A stretch of 64,000 bases of DNA, taken from contig NZ_CP027732.1 of assembly GCF_003852235.1 (NCBI RefSeq), positions 5,642,001 through 5,706,000 on the forward strand, written 5' to 3'. A program made the position numbers and the translations under genes. The DNA is from Pseudomonas sp. R4-35-07. Lineage in GTDB: Bacteria; Pseudomonadota; Gammaproteobacteria; Pseudomonadales; Pseudomonadaceae. The notes under the pieces are model-generated. The model was not told the origin of the DNA. It searched no databases and was given only the letters and a program-made list of their open reading frames with translations. This document shows, piece after piece, positions 9,123 through 18,143 of the stretch. Position 1 is the first letter of the stretch. Each line of letters opens with the position of its first letter.

Positions 9123-11132
9123 ATGTCCCGACTCAATCCCCGGCAGCAAGAAGCCGTGAACTACGTCGGCGGCCCTCTATTGGTGCTCGCCGGTGCTGGC
9201 TCCGGCAAGACCAGCGTGATCACCCGCAAGATCGCGCACCTGATCCAGAACTGCGGCATCCGCGCCCAGTACATCGTCGCCATGACCTTTACCAACAAGG
9301 CGGCGCGGGAAATGAAAGAGCGCGTCGGCACCCTGCTCAAGGGTGGCGAAGGCCGTGGCCTCACCGTGTGTACCTTCCACAACCTCGGGCTGAACATCAT
9401 CCGCAAGGAACATGCGCGACTGGGCTACAAACCGGGCTTTTCGATCTTCGACGAGGCCGACGTCAAAGCCCTGATGACCGACATCATGCAGAAGGAATAC
9501 GCGGGCGACGACGGCGTCGACGAGATCAAGAACATGATCGGCGCCTGGAAAAACGACCTGGTCCTGCCCGCCGAAGCCCTGGAAGCCGCACGCAACCCCA
9601 AGGAACAGACCGCCGCCATCGTCTACACCCACTATCAGCGCACGCTCAAGGCGTTCAATGCGGTGGACTTCGACGACCTGATCCTGCTGCCGGTCAAACT
9701 GTTCCAGGAACACAAGGACATCCTGGAAAAGTGGCAGAACAAGGTGCGCTACCTGCTGGTGGACGAATACCAGGACACCAACGCCAGCCAATACCTGCTG
9801 GTGAAACTGCTGATCGGTACACGCAACCAGTTCACCGTGGTGGGCGACGACGACCAGTCGATCTACGCCTGGCGCGGTGCGCGCCCGGAAAACCTGATGC
9901 TGCTCAAGGACGACTACCCGTCCCTGAAAGTGGTGATGCTGGAGCAGAACTACCGCTCCACCAGCCGTATCCTGCGCTGCGCCAACGTGCTGATATCCAA
10001 CAACCCCCACGAGTTTGAAAAACAACTGTGGAGCGAGATGGGCCATGGCGACGAAATCCGCGTGATCCGCTGCCGCAACGAAGACGCCGAAGCCGAGCGC
10101 GTGGCCGTGGAAATCCTCAGCCTGCACCTGCGCACCGACCGGCCTTACAGCGACTTTGCGATCCTGTATCGCGGTAACTACCAGGCCAAGCTGATCGAGC
10201 TGAAACTGCAGCACCACCAGGTGCCGTATCGCCTGTCGGGCGGCAACAGCTTTTTCGGGCGCCAGGAAGTGAAAGACCTGATGGCCTACTTCCGCCTGAT
10301 CGTGAACCCGGACGACGACAATGCCTTCCTGCGCGTGATCAACGTGCCGCGTCGGGAAATCGGTTCGACGACCCTGGAAAAACTTGGCAACTACGCCACT
10401 GAACGCAAGATCTCGATGTACGCCGCCACCGACGAAATCGGTCTGGGCGAGCACCTGGACACGCGCTTCACCGATCGCCTGTCGCGCTTCAAGCGCTTCA
10501 TGGACAAGGTCCGTGAGCAGTGCGCCGGTGAAGACCCGATCAGCGCCCTGCGTAGCATGGTCATGGACATCGACTACGAAAACTGGCTGCGCACCAACAG
10601 TTCCAGCGACAAGGCTGCGGACTACCGCATGGGCAACGTCTGGTTCCTGATCGAAGCCCTGAAGAACACCCTGGAAAAAGACGAAGACGGTGAAATGACC
10701 GTTGAGGACGCCATCGGCAAGCTGGTGCTGCGCGACATGCTCGAGCGTCAGCAGGAAGAGGAAGACGGCGCCGAAGGTGTGCAGATGATGACCTTGCATG
10801 CATCCAAGGGTCTGGAATTTCCCTACGTGTTCATCATGGGCATGGAAGAGGAAATCCTCCCGCATCGCTCCAGCATCGAAGCCGACACCATCGAGGAAGA
10901 ACGGCGCCTGGCCTACGTGGGCATTACCCGTGCGCGTCAGACACTGGCCTTCACCTTCGCCGCCAAGCGTAAGCAATACGGCGAAATCATCGATTGTGCC
11001 CCCAGCCGCTTCCTCGATGAGTTGCCGCCGGATGACCTGGCCTGGGAAGGCAACGACGACACCCCGACCGAGGTGAAGGCCGTTCGCGGCAACAGCGCCT
11101 TGGCTGATATACGCGCGATGTTAAAGCGCTAG
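9123..11132 (+). CDS. rep: ATP-dependent DNA helicase Rep
   Basis: A 669-residue superfamily 1A 3'-5' helicase. Visible motifs are the Q motif (LNPRQQEAV), Walker A GAGSGKT near residue 22-29, motif Ia MTFTNKAAREM, Walker B VDEYQDTN near 215, motif III QSIYAWRGA, motif IV EQNYRS and motif VI YVGITRAR near 595. Length and sequence fit Rep rather than UvrD, which is about 50 residues longer. Rep clears proteins from DNA ahead of the replisome. A 265-base gap upstream holds a plausible -10 (TTAAAAT) just before the gene. xpt follows after 58 bases on the same strand. Confidence 0.96.
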   Translation: MSRLNPRQQEAVNYVGGPLLVLAGAGSGKTSVITRKIAHLIQNCGIRAQYIVAMTFTNKAAREMKERVGTLLKGGEGRGLTVCTFHNLGLNIIRKEHARLGYKPGFSIFDEADVKALMTDIMQKEYAGDDGVDEIKNMIGAWKNDLVLPAEALEAARNPKEQTAAIVYTHYQRTLKAFNAVDFDDLILLPVKLFQEHKDILEKWQNKVRYLLVDEYQDTNASQYLLVKLLIGTRNQFTVVGDDDQSIYAWRGARPENLMLLKDDYPSLKVVMLEQNYRSTSRILRCANVLISNNPHEFEKQLWSEMGHGDEIRVIRCRNEDAEAERVAVEILSLHLRTDRPYSDFAILYRGNYQAKLIELKLQHHQVPYRLSGGNSFFGRQEVKDLMAYFRLIVNPDDDNAFLRVINVPRREIGSTTLEKLGNYATERKISMYAATDEIGLGEHLDTRFTDRLSRFKRFMDKVREQCAGEDPISALRSMVMDIDYENWLRTNSSSDKAADYRMGNVWFLIEALKNTLEKDEDGEMTVEDAIGKLVLRDMLERQQEEEDGAEGVQMMTLHASKGLEFPYVFIMGMEEEILPHRSSIEADTIEEERRLAYVGITRARQTLAFTFAAKRKQYGEIIDCAPSRFLDELPPDDLAWEGNDDTPTEVKAVRGNSALADIRAMLKR

Positions 11133-11175
11133 AATCGACTACTTTTTAATCTACTTTCGGCGCCTGTTGCGCTAA

Positions 11176-11760
<585 letters not shown>

Positions 11761-11775
11761 TTCAACACAGCTCAA

Positions 11776-11869
11776 AATGTGGGAGGGGGCTTGCCCCCGA
11801 TGGCAGTGGGTCAGCCAACCTTTTTGGTGACTGATACACCGCTATCGGGGGCAAGCCCCCTCCCACATT
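11776..11869. repeat. REPIN copy 3
   Basis: Near-perfect paired REP: AATGTGGGAGGGGGC arm, spacer containing GGTGACTGATACACCGC, and a complementary arm ending CCCTCCCACATT. It lies between the convergent xpt and acetyl-CoA hydrolase-family genes. Confidence 0.92.
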
Positions 11870-11886
11870 TGCCTTGTGTTGGAATG

Positions 11887-13809
11887 TCAGTGCGCGGTGG
11901 CCTGTAGGCCGGCGAGTAGCAGGCGCTGGTACAGGTCCTCCTTGAACCCCTCCGGCTGATCCAACCGCATCCGCTCCAAGTGCTTGGGAAACGCCTCCGG
12001 CTCCGGTGCATCCAGCGCCGCCTTGCCCAGTTCCAGTATCTCCGTGAGCTTGAATTTGCTCTTGAGCCAATTCAGAGCACGCAACAGGTCCCGCTCCTCA
12101 TCCGTGAAATCACTGCCCAACGGGTATTCCGGGAACAGCCGTCGATGCTTGGCTTGAATCGCCTGGAGCCGCTGCGGTGTGTTGTCGGCAAAACGCGGGT
12201 CCAGCTTGAAATCCTTGGGCAGCTTGCCGGCTTTTTGCGCCTGGTCGATCAAGCCTTCCTGGAAGCGCGAGTCAGTGATATTGAGCAACGCCTCGATCAC
12301 CTGGGCATCCGTCTGACCGCGCAAATCGGCAATCCCGTACTCGGTAATGACGATATCCCGCAGGTGCCGGGGAATGGTGCAATGGCCGTACTCCCAGACG
12401 ATATTCGAACTGACCTCCCCCGCCGACTCGCGCCAGCTGCGCAGGATCAGGACCGAGCGTGCGCCTTCCAGCGCGTGGCCCTGGGCAACGAAGTTGTACT
12501 GCCCGCCCACGCCGCTGAGCACGCGGCCATCTTCCAATTGGTCGGCCACACCGGCGCCGAGCAGGGTGACCATGATCGCGCTGTTGATAAACCGTGCGTC
12601 CTGGCGCTGTAAACGCTTGAGCTCTTCCTGGCCGTACAGCTCGTTGATATAGCTAATGCGCGTCATGTTGAATGCCTGCCGCCTGGCGTGGCTCATCTCC
12701 TGCAAGCGCTGGTAGAAACTGCGCGGGCCGAGGAAGAAACCGCCATGGATCGAGATGCCATCGGGCTGCGCCGCATCGTCGAGCAGCCCCGCGTTGGCCT
12801 GCTCCTGGGTTGCCACATCCGGGTACACCTTGCGCCGAATGATTCCGGCATCGGCCAGCACCAGCAAGCCGTTGACGAACATTTCGCTGCAACCGTAAAG
12901 GCCACGGGCGAATGGCTCAACGCCGCCTTCACGGCTGATCAAGGGCGCCCACTGATACACATCCAGGTCGGTCAGCAACAATCGATAGGCTTCGTTATCG
13001 GCCTGGCGCGCCAGCAATGCGGCGGTCAGCGCGTCGCCCATGGAGCCGATACCGATCTGCAAGGTGCCGCCATCACGCACCAGCGTGCTGGCATGCAGGC
13101 CGATAAAGTGGTCCTGGAAGCCCACCGGCATATTTGGCGTGGAGAACAGCGTGGTGCTGTCTTTCTCATCGAGCAGGTAATCGAAGGCGTCCATGCCCAA
13201 CTCGGCATCGCCGGGCATGTAGGGCAAGTCGCTATGGACCTGGCCGACGATCAGGATGGTCTCACCCGCCGCGCGCCGCTTGGCGATCATCGGCAGCAGG
13301 TCGAGGGTGATATCCGGGTTGCAGCTCAGGCTCAGGCGGTCGGGGTGCTCGGCGCTGCTGGCAACCAGTTGCGCCACCAGGTTCAGGCCGGCGGCGTTGA
13401 TGTCCCGCGCGGCATGGCTGTAGTTGCTGCTGACGTAATCCTGCTGCGCCGAGTCGCTGTGGAGCAGGCTGCCGGGCTGCATGAAGAACTGCTGCACGCG
13501 AATATTCTTCGGCAGGCTGTCCGTGTGCAGGTCAGCGAGGAAATCCAGCTCGGGGTAATCGCCGAATACCCGCTCGATAAAAGGTTCGAGAAAGCGCTTC
13601 TGCAACCCGTCGCCTAGCGTCGGCCGGCCCAGACTCAATGCGGTGTAGATCGTCAGCGCGCGCTCGGGCAGCTTGGCGATACGCCGGTAGAGCGCATTGG
13701 CGAAGAGGTTGGGTTTGCCCAAACCCAGGGGCATGCCCATGTGGATATGCGCCGGCAAGCGCGCCAGTACGTCGTCAACTGCTTGCTCGATTGAACACAA
13801 CTGCACCAT
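11887..13809 (-). CDS. Acetyl-CoA hydrolase/transferase family protein
   Basis: A 640-residue protein (start at MVQLCSIEQ; an upstream extension of 32 codons is less likely). It has the two-domain fold of acetyl-CoA hydrolase/4-hydroxybutyrate CoA-transferase: an N-terminal half with GMPLGLGKPN and a C-terminal half with the AcetylCoA_hyd_C signature, including the VGGQYNF segment and ITEYGIADLRG near residue 500. The active-site Glu of the family is expected in the C-terminal half (VWEYGHCTIPRHLRDIVITEYG). It would hydrolyse or transfer CoA from acyl-CoA. It is longer than the roughly 500-residue family norm, with an extra C-terminal tail. Substrate unknown; monocistronic. Confidence 0.82.
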   Translation of the reverse strand: MVQLCSIEQAVDDVLARLPAHIHMGMPLGLGKPNLFANALYRRIAKLPERALTIYTALSLGRPTLGDGLQKRFLEPFIERVFGDYPELDFLADLHTDSLPKNIRVQQFFMQPGSLLHSDSAQQDYVSSNYSHAARDINAAGLNLVAQLVASSAEHPDRLSLSCNPDITLDLLPMIAKRRAAGETILIVGQVHSDLPYMPGDAELGMDAFDYLLDEKDSTTLFSTPNMPVGFQDHFIGLHASTLVRDGGTLQIGIGSMGDALTAALLARQADNEAYRLLLTDLDVYQWAPLISREGGVEPFARGLYGCSEMFVNGLLVLADAGIIRRKVYPDVATQEQANAGLLDDAAQPDGISIHGGFFLGPRSFYQRLQEMSHARRQAFNMTRISYINELYGQEELKRLQRQDARFINSAIMVTLLGAGVADQLEDGRVLSGVGGQYNFVAQGHALEGARSVLILRSWRESAGEVSSNIVWEYGHCTIPRHLRDIVITEYGIADLRGQTDAQVIEALLNITDSRFQEGLIDQAQKAGKLPKDFKLDPRFADNTPQRLQAIQAKHRRLFPEYPLGSDFTDEERDLLRALNWLKSKFKLTEILELGKAALDAPEPEAFPKHLERMRLDQPEGFKEDLYQRLLLAGLQATAH

Positions 13810-13911
13810 CCGACTGCTCCCGAACATTCCATGAATTGGGGTTGGACCGAGCTTGCCGGGTCTTTGCTGCAATGACCAGCCACGAAACGCAAATCGCGGG
13901 CACAAAAAAGC

Positions 13912-13923
13912 CGCTCGTGAGCG
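13912..13923. repeat. Left 12-bp target-site duplication of the IS
   Basis: CGCTCGTGAGCG directly abuts the left end of the insertion sequence, and an identical copy lies at 15347-15358. Duplications of 11-13 bp are typical for IS4. The duplicated bases are the loop and inner stem of a former terminator. Confidence 0.93.
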
Positions 13924-15346
13924 TAATGCTGTTCACTTAAGCGGAGCAGCCTTACGGTCCACTGGGTACCGGGTTTTGGAAATCTTCACCGTCCTTGGCC
14001 TTCCCGGCCTTGGGCGGTGATCCAGAAACATTCCTCCTACTCCTCCCCTCAGCTCGCTTAGCCTCCTTCCTGTTGCCGATACCGGATTAGCGGCTGCCAT
14101 CACTATCAACTGCACCGCTATGTACTGGCAGGCAGGCTTGAACCGTATATCCGAAGGTGCGCGGCCGAACGCTACAGCGGCTTGGCTGGCCTCTCGACGA
14201 ATAATGTTATAAGCCAGCAAAAGCCCCCAGACCTCCTGATAAATCAGCTCGACTTTCTTACTGCGCAGCGTTACCGCGTTCTGTTGCATCGAGCTTTTGA
14301 TATCCCTGAAGCCCAGCTCAATCTACCATCGCTCCAGGTACAGCTCAGCCACAGCTGCGGTGTCGTAGTCCTCGACAGGCAAAGAGGTAAGCAGCGATCT
14401 GACTTTTCCATGGCTTTCATAGCTAACTTCACGCACTTCCCAACTCAGGGGCAACTCAGGATTTCGTTTACGTGCCTGAGGGGAAACCTTCATCCGGACG
14501 AGACGGTCGCGCTCGCCGTAGCGCTCTACTTCCTCCATGACCAAATTCTTGCGAGCAGGTGTCAGCCAGTGTCGGTTCGCGCCGCCACCCACCACGCTTA
14601 GCAGTAGATCCGCGCCCCAGAAGCCTTTGTCGAACAAGGTGATCGAATTGTCCGGAATTTGCCCCAGAAACGTTTCGGCCAACCGCATTTCACTGCCCCG
14701 ATAAGGGCTGAGCTGCGCATCGAGGATGACATGCGAACGGACATTCATCAGCGCAACGAGCCGCAGAATCGGAAACGGGGTTTGACGGTCGGTGCCGGTA
14801 TTACCGGAGCCAAAATGTTCTCTGAGCTCAGGTGAGTCAGCAGTTCGCAGTAGTGCACCGTCCACCGCGAAGACCTGTAGACCGTTCCAGTCATCTCCCT
14901 CGTAACGCTCGTTGCCCCAATGTTTACCGGTCTGACGGAACAGCGATTCAACGGGGTCAGCGCCGAGCCTTTTGCGAGCTTCAGTTACCCCGCTTCGGGC
15001 CAGCAACTGATCAGAAGCCAAGCCTTGCGCGCAGATATTCAAACGCCTGGCGACCTCATGAACAGGCTCATCGCGGAACAGAGCCATGCCCAAAACTAGC
15101 CAAAGAACTTGATCGCTCGGCAAACGGCGCCGTCGTATCGTAGCTTGCGCCGAGAGGTTCAGCGCACTCGCTACCCACTCGATAGGGATGTTCTGAGTGA
15201 AGGTGCTAAGGTCAGAAAAATTGAAGAGATCGCCGAGGTCGAGCAACTGCTGCTGAATGGGCATAAAAAAATCCGATGCCAGGGGTCTGACATCGGATTC
15301 TCTAGAAAGCCCGGCTTGGACTCAAATGCTTAAGTGAACAGCATTA
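13924..15346 (-). mobile_element. IS4-family insertion sequence, 1423 bp
   Basis: The ends are perfect 18-bp inverted repeats: TAATGCTGTTCACTTAAG at 13924-13941 and its reverse complement at 15329-15346. The TAATGC terminus resembles that of IS4. The 12-bp CGCTCGTGAGCG is duplicated on both sides. Inside is one transposase frame on the minus strand, broken by a single amber codon. The last codons of the transposase (Leu-Lys-stop) overlap the end repeat. The exact duplications and ends suggest recent arrival. The element splits a terminator behind the cytochrome c5 gene. Confidence 0.95.
13933..15264 (-). pseudogene. IS4-family DDE transposase interrupted by an amber codon
   Basis: Across the stop, the frame would encode 443 residues, the usual IS4 transposase length. 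The N-terminal part (to Tyr-Leu-Glu-Arg-Trp) is 313 residues and holds the IS4 N-terminal domain, the first catalytic Asp (FAVDGALLR) and the second (TLFDKGFWGADLL). A TAG at 14325-14323 follows; the frame then continues in phase with Ile-Glu-Leu-Gly-Phe-Arg-Asp-Ile-Lys. The stop therefore sits inside the family's Y-R-E-K motif, two codons before the catalytic Glu, so the short product cannot be active unless the codon is read through. No frameshift is present. Confidence 0.9.
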
Positions 15347-15358
15347 CGCTCGTGAGCG
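15347..15358. repeat. Right 12-bp target-site duplication of the IS
   Basis: Identical to 13912-13923 (CGCTCGTGAGCG). Removing the element and one copy restores AAAAAAGC-CGCTCGTGAGCG-GCCTTTTT, a bidirectional terminator serving the cytochrome c5 gene. Confidence 0.93.
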
Positions 15359-15382
15359 GCCTTTTTGGCGAAGATCGGCGGG

Positions 15383-15805
15383 TTAGAGCCCGGACATCTT
15401 CTTGATCGCGCCCTTCAGATCGTCATCCGAACAGTCAGCGCAGGTGCCTTTAGGCGGCATGGCATTGATGCCCGTGATCGCCTTGGCGAGGATGCCGTCA
15501 AGGCCGCCCTGGTGATCGGCGCGCTCTTTCCACGCGGCGGTATCGCCAACTTTCGGTGCGCCCAGCAAGCCGGTGCCGTGGCAAGCATTGCAGTGCTTGG
15601 CGATGATGTCGTCCGGGGTTCTCGCCCCACCGCCGCCCGCCGCGACCGCGACTTCCATGCCCTTGCATTCCTGGCCCTGGACACACACCTGGCCCACAGG
15701 CTCCAGGCGCTTGGCGATGTCATCGTTGGTCGCAGCTTGAGCGCTGACAGCCCATAGGGCCAGTACGGTTGCTGGTGCAGCCAGCATTTTCATAATTAGG
15801 TTCAC
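15383..15805 (-). CDS. cycB: Cytochrome c5 family monohaem protein
   Basis: A 140-residue periplasmic c-type cytochrome. A signal peptide is visible at residues 1-24 (hydrophobic run ending AVSAQA). The haem-binding motif CNACH is near residue 71-75, and the Met ligand is in AMPPKGTCADCSDDDL, where the CADC pair is the disulfide typical of cytochrome c5. It would carry electrons to a terminal oxidase. The position next to pauR-dadX matches P. aeruginosa PA5300. The terminator that should follow was split by the IS. Confidence 0.9.
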   Translation of the reverse strand: MNLIMKMLAAPATVLALWAVSAQAATNDDIAKRLEPVGQVCVQGQECKGMEVAVAAGGGGARTPDDIIAKHCNACHGTGLLGAPKVGDTAAWKERADHQGGLDGILAKAITGINAMPPKGTCADCSDDDLKGAIKKMSGL

Positions 15806-15974
15806 GCGTTCACCCTCAATGGTGGCTATTCACGCCTGCGGCCACGGTTTCACAGGCGGCGAAAGTATAGCGGTTAGCCCGCCCGGCCGAAACAACCCTA
15901 TTAAATAAAGGGAGATTCGGCCTCACGGTGTACAGCTGCGCGAACCCCTGCAACGCAGGCAGGGCGCCTCTATT

Positions 15975-16523
15975 TTAAAAGTTCGCGGGTGTGGCTGCGC
16001 TGATTAGTCGCGCCGGCACGTCGAACGGATTGCGAAAACGATGGGGCTTGGTGCTTTCAAAGTAGTAGCTATCGCCTGCTTCGAGCACAAAAGTTTCAAG
16101 ACCGACCACCAGTTCCAAGCGCCCTTCCACCAGAATCCCGGTTTCTTCGCCTTCGTGGGTGAGCATTTCTTCGCCCGTGTCGGCGCCTGGCGGGTAGATT
16201 TCGTTGAGGAACGCGATGGCCCGGCTCGGGTGCGCTCGGCCTACCAGCTTCATGGTGACGGCGCCGTCAGAGATGTCGATCAGCTCATTGGCTTTATAGA
16301 CGATCTGCGTCGGTATTTCCTGGAGGATCTCTTCGGAAAAGAACTCGACCATGGACATGGGAATGCCGCCCAGGACCTTGCGCAGGGAACTGATCGAGGG
16401 GCTGACGCTGTTTTTCTCAATCATCGAAATGGTGCTGTTGGTGACGCCCGCACGCTTGGCAAGCTCGCGCTGGGAAAGACCTTTGAGTTTACGGATGGAT
16501 TGCAGTCGTTCGCCGACGTCCAA
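15975..16523 (-). CDS. pauR: PauR/PuuR-type XRE-cupin regulator of polyamine catabolism
   Basis: A 182-residue regulator with an N-terminal XRE helix-turn-helix (about 5-60, SQRELAKRAGVTNSTISMIEK) and a C-terminal cupin (about 105-175, with HEGEETGILVEGRLEL and the second motif AGDSYYFESTKPHRFRN). This is the PuuR architecture. The neighbours dadX and cytochrome c5 are the same as those of P. aeruginosa PauR (PA5301), which represses putrescine and cadaverine genes until the polyamine binds. The symbol is assigned by domains plus order. A TTGTAA-type inverted repeat just upstream may be its own operator, and PuuR-like boxes lie before the pauC-like gene. Confidence 0.8.
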   Translation of the reverse strand: MDVGERLQSIRKLKGLSQRELAKRAGVTNSTISMIEKNSVSPSISSLRKVLGGIPMSMVEFFSEEILQEIPTQIVYKANELIDISDGAVTMKLVGRAHPSRAIAFLNEIYPPGADTGEEMLTHEGEETGILVEGRLELVVGLETFVLEAGDSYYFESTKPHRFRNPFDVPARLISAATPANF

Positions 16524-16551
16524 TGCAGGAGCCTCCTAGGATTCAGGCTTT

Positions 16552-16597
16552 GTTGTAATTGAGCGTTATCATGGCGACAGCGTTCAGTATTTACAAC
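16552..16597. promoter_or_regulatory. Spaced inverted repeat upstream of pauR
   Basis: GTTGTAA (16552-16558) and TTACAAC (16591-16597) are perfect inverted copies 32 bases apart in the 116-base gap between dadX and pauR. The arrangement would suit a dimeric repressor binding two half-sites, but no binding data can be seen. Confidence 0.35.
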
Positions 16598-16639
16598 ACT
16601 TGGGCCTAAATCCCGGACAGCTGTATTCGTCCTGGGCGA

Positions 16640-17713
16640 TCAAGTGCCGCAATAGAGCCTTGGCACCCGGCGCAGGTTGCAGAAGATCTGGTAAGGGATG
16701 GTGTCAGCAGCGGTCGCGACCTCGCTGGCGAGGATGTGCTTGCCCCACAATTCCACTGTGGAACCCAGGCCCGCCTGGGGCACATCCGTCAGGTCGACGC
16801 AGAGCATGTCCATGGACACCCGGCCCAGCAACTGGCTGCGCTGGCCGGCGACCAGCACCGGCGTGCCCGTCGGCGCGTGGCGCGGGTAGCCATCGGCATA
16901 GCCCATGGCAACCACGCCGATACGCATCGGCTTGGGTGTGACGAACCTGGCGCCGTAGCCTACCGGCTCGCCGGCTGGCAGTTCGCGCACGCAAATGATC
17001 TTGGACTCCAGGGTCATCACCGGCTGCAAACGGGCAGCGATGGCCTGGTCGTCACCAAAGGGCGTGGCGCCGTAGAGCATGATGCCTGGGCGCACCCAGT
17101 CGCTGGGCACACTCGGCCACCCCAGGACGGACGGTGAATTGCGCAGGCTGACCTCCGCCGCCAGCCCTTGGCGGGCCGCTTCGAATACCGCCACTTGTTC
17201 GTTGCTGCTCACACAATCGAGCTCATCGGCGCGGGCGAAATGGCTCATCAACACGATCTTCGCGACGTTGCCGCTGGCCAGCAGACGCTTATACGCCTCC
17301 TGGAAATCCTTGGGATGCAGGCCGACACGGTGCATGCCCGAGTCCAGCTTGAGCCAGAGGGTCAACGGCTGGCTCAGCGTGGCCTGCTCGATAGCCTCGA
17401 GTTGCCATAGCGAATGCACCACGCACCACAGGTTTTGCTCGACGATCAGCGCCAGCTCGTCGGCTTCGAAAAAACCTTCCAGCAGCAACACCGGCGCACG
17501 TATGCCGGCGGCGCGTAGTTCCAGGGCCTCTTCGATGCACGCTACCGCGAACCCGTCAGCCTCGGCCTCCAGCGCCTGGGCCACGGGCACCGCGCCATGC
17601 CCGTAGGCATCCGCCTTGATCACGGCGAGGGCTTTGGCCCCGCTGACTTCGCGGGCCAGTTGGTAGTTGTGGCGCAGGGCTTGAAGGTCGATCAGGGCAC
17701 GGGCAGGACGCAT
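16640..17713 (-). CDS. dadX: Catabolic alanine racemase DadX
   Basis: A 357-residue fold-type III PLP enzyme that interconverts L- and D-alanine. The PLP lysine is in [11 protein letters not shown] (about residue 33), the catalytic Tyr of the opposite subunit is in the GYGARF/MGYADGY region (about 245-265), and [12 protein letters not shown] is a conserved C-terminal motif. It belongs to the dad cluster (dadA, a Rid gene, dadX), so the catabolic DadX is favoured over a biosynthetic Alr. A clear terminator hairpin separates it from the Rid gene, so it may be expressed at a lower level or have its own promoter. Confidence 0.95.
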   Translation of the reverse strand: MRPARALIDLQALRHNYQLAREVSGAKALAVIKADAYGHGAVPVAQALEAEADGFAVACIEEALELRAAGIRAPVLLLEGFFEADELALIVEQNLWCVVHSLWQLEAIEQATLSQPLTLWLKLDSGMHRVGLHPKDFQEAYKRLLASGNVAKIVLMSHFARADELDCVSSNEQVAVFEAARQGLAAEVSLRNSPSVLGWPSVPSDWVRPGIMLYGATPFGDDQAIAARLQPVMTLESKIICVRELPAGEPVGYGARFVTPKPMRIGVVAMGYADGYPRHAPTGTPVLVAGQRSQLLGRVSMDMLCVDLTDVPQAGLGSTVELWGKHILASEVATAADTIPYQIFCNLRRVPRLYCGT

Positions 17714-17739
17714 GGCGGCAGGCTTCTAGGCGGCAGAGT

Positions 17740-17775
17740 AAAAAAACCGGTGCCGACCAACAACGTCGGCGCCGG
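17740..17775 (-). terminator. Rho-independent terminator or attenuator between the Rid gene and dadX
   Basis: On the minus strand an 11-bp GC-rich stem (CCGGCGCCGAC / GTCGGCACCGG, one G-T pair) with a 7-base loop is followed by seven T. It lies inside a same-strand gene series, so it would cut the dad transcript before dadX. Confidence 0.8.
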
Positions 17776-17789
17776 GAGAGGGATTCAGG

Positions 17790-18143
17790 TTAAGGCAGCG
17801 CAGCCACGACGGACAGCTCTACCAGAATGTTCGGCTCACACAGTTTGGCTTCAACCGTAGCGCGAGCGGGCGCGGCGCCTTTGGGCAGCCACGTATCCCA
17901 CACCGCGTTCATACCGGCGAAGTCGGCATCGATGTCCTTCAAATAGATGGTCACCGACAGCAACCGGGTCTTGTCGGTGCCGGCCAGGTCCAGCAAACGC
18001 TCGATGTTGGCCAGGGTTTCACGGGTCTGCTGCTCGATGCCGGCATTCATGTCGTCGCCGACCTGGCCTGCCAGGTACACGGTGCCGCTGTGAACAACGA
18101 TCTGGCTCATACGCTCATTGGTGAGCTGGCGCTGGATTGACAT
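17790..18143 (-). CDS. Rid-family (YjgF/YER057c) imine deaminase of the dad cluster
   Basis: A 117-residue Rid-family protein; the second Rid gene of this window lies near spoT. It keeps the Arg of APARATVEA that binds the substrate carboxylate, and [10 protein letters not shown]. It overlaps the end of dadA by 29 bases, which points to coupled translation. DadA makes 2-iminopropanoate from D-alanine, and Rid proteins hydrolyse such imino acids to the keto acid and ammonia, so the pairing is chemically sensible. Its N-terminal region ([12 protein letters not shown]) differs from archetypal RidA and resembles other Rid subfamilies. Substrate inferred. Confidence 0.88.
   Translation of the reverse strand: MSIQRQLTNERMSQIVVHSGTVYLAGQVGDDMNAGIEQQTRETLANIERLLDLAGTDKTRLLSVTIYLKDIDADFAGMNAVWDTWLPKGAAPARATVEAKLCEPNILVELSVVAALP

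Noticed and set aside
9177..10976. 599-codon minus-strand frame across rep
   Set aside because: Shadow of the rep helicase gene, with His/Val/Gln-rich low-complexity translation and no start signal.
13933..14289. 118-codon frame taken as a separate small gene
   Set aside because: It is the in-phase C-terminal part of the IS4 transposase after the amber codon, with family motifs continuing across the stop.
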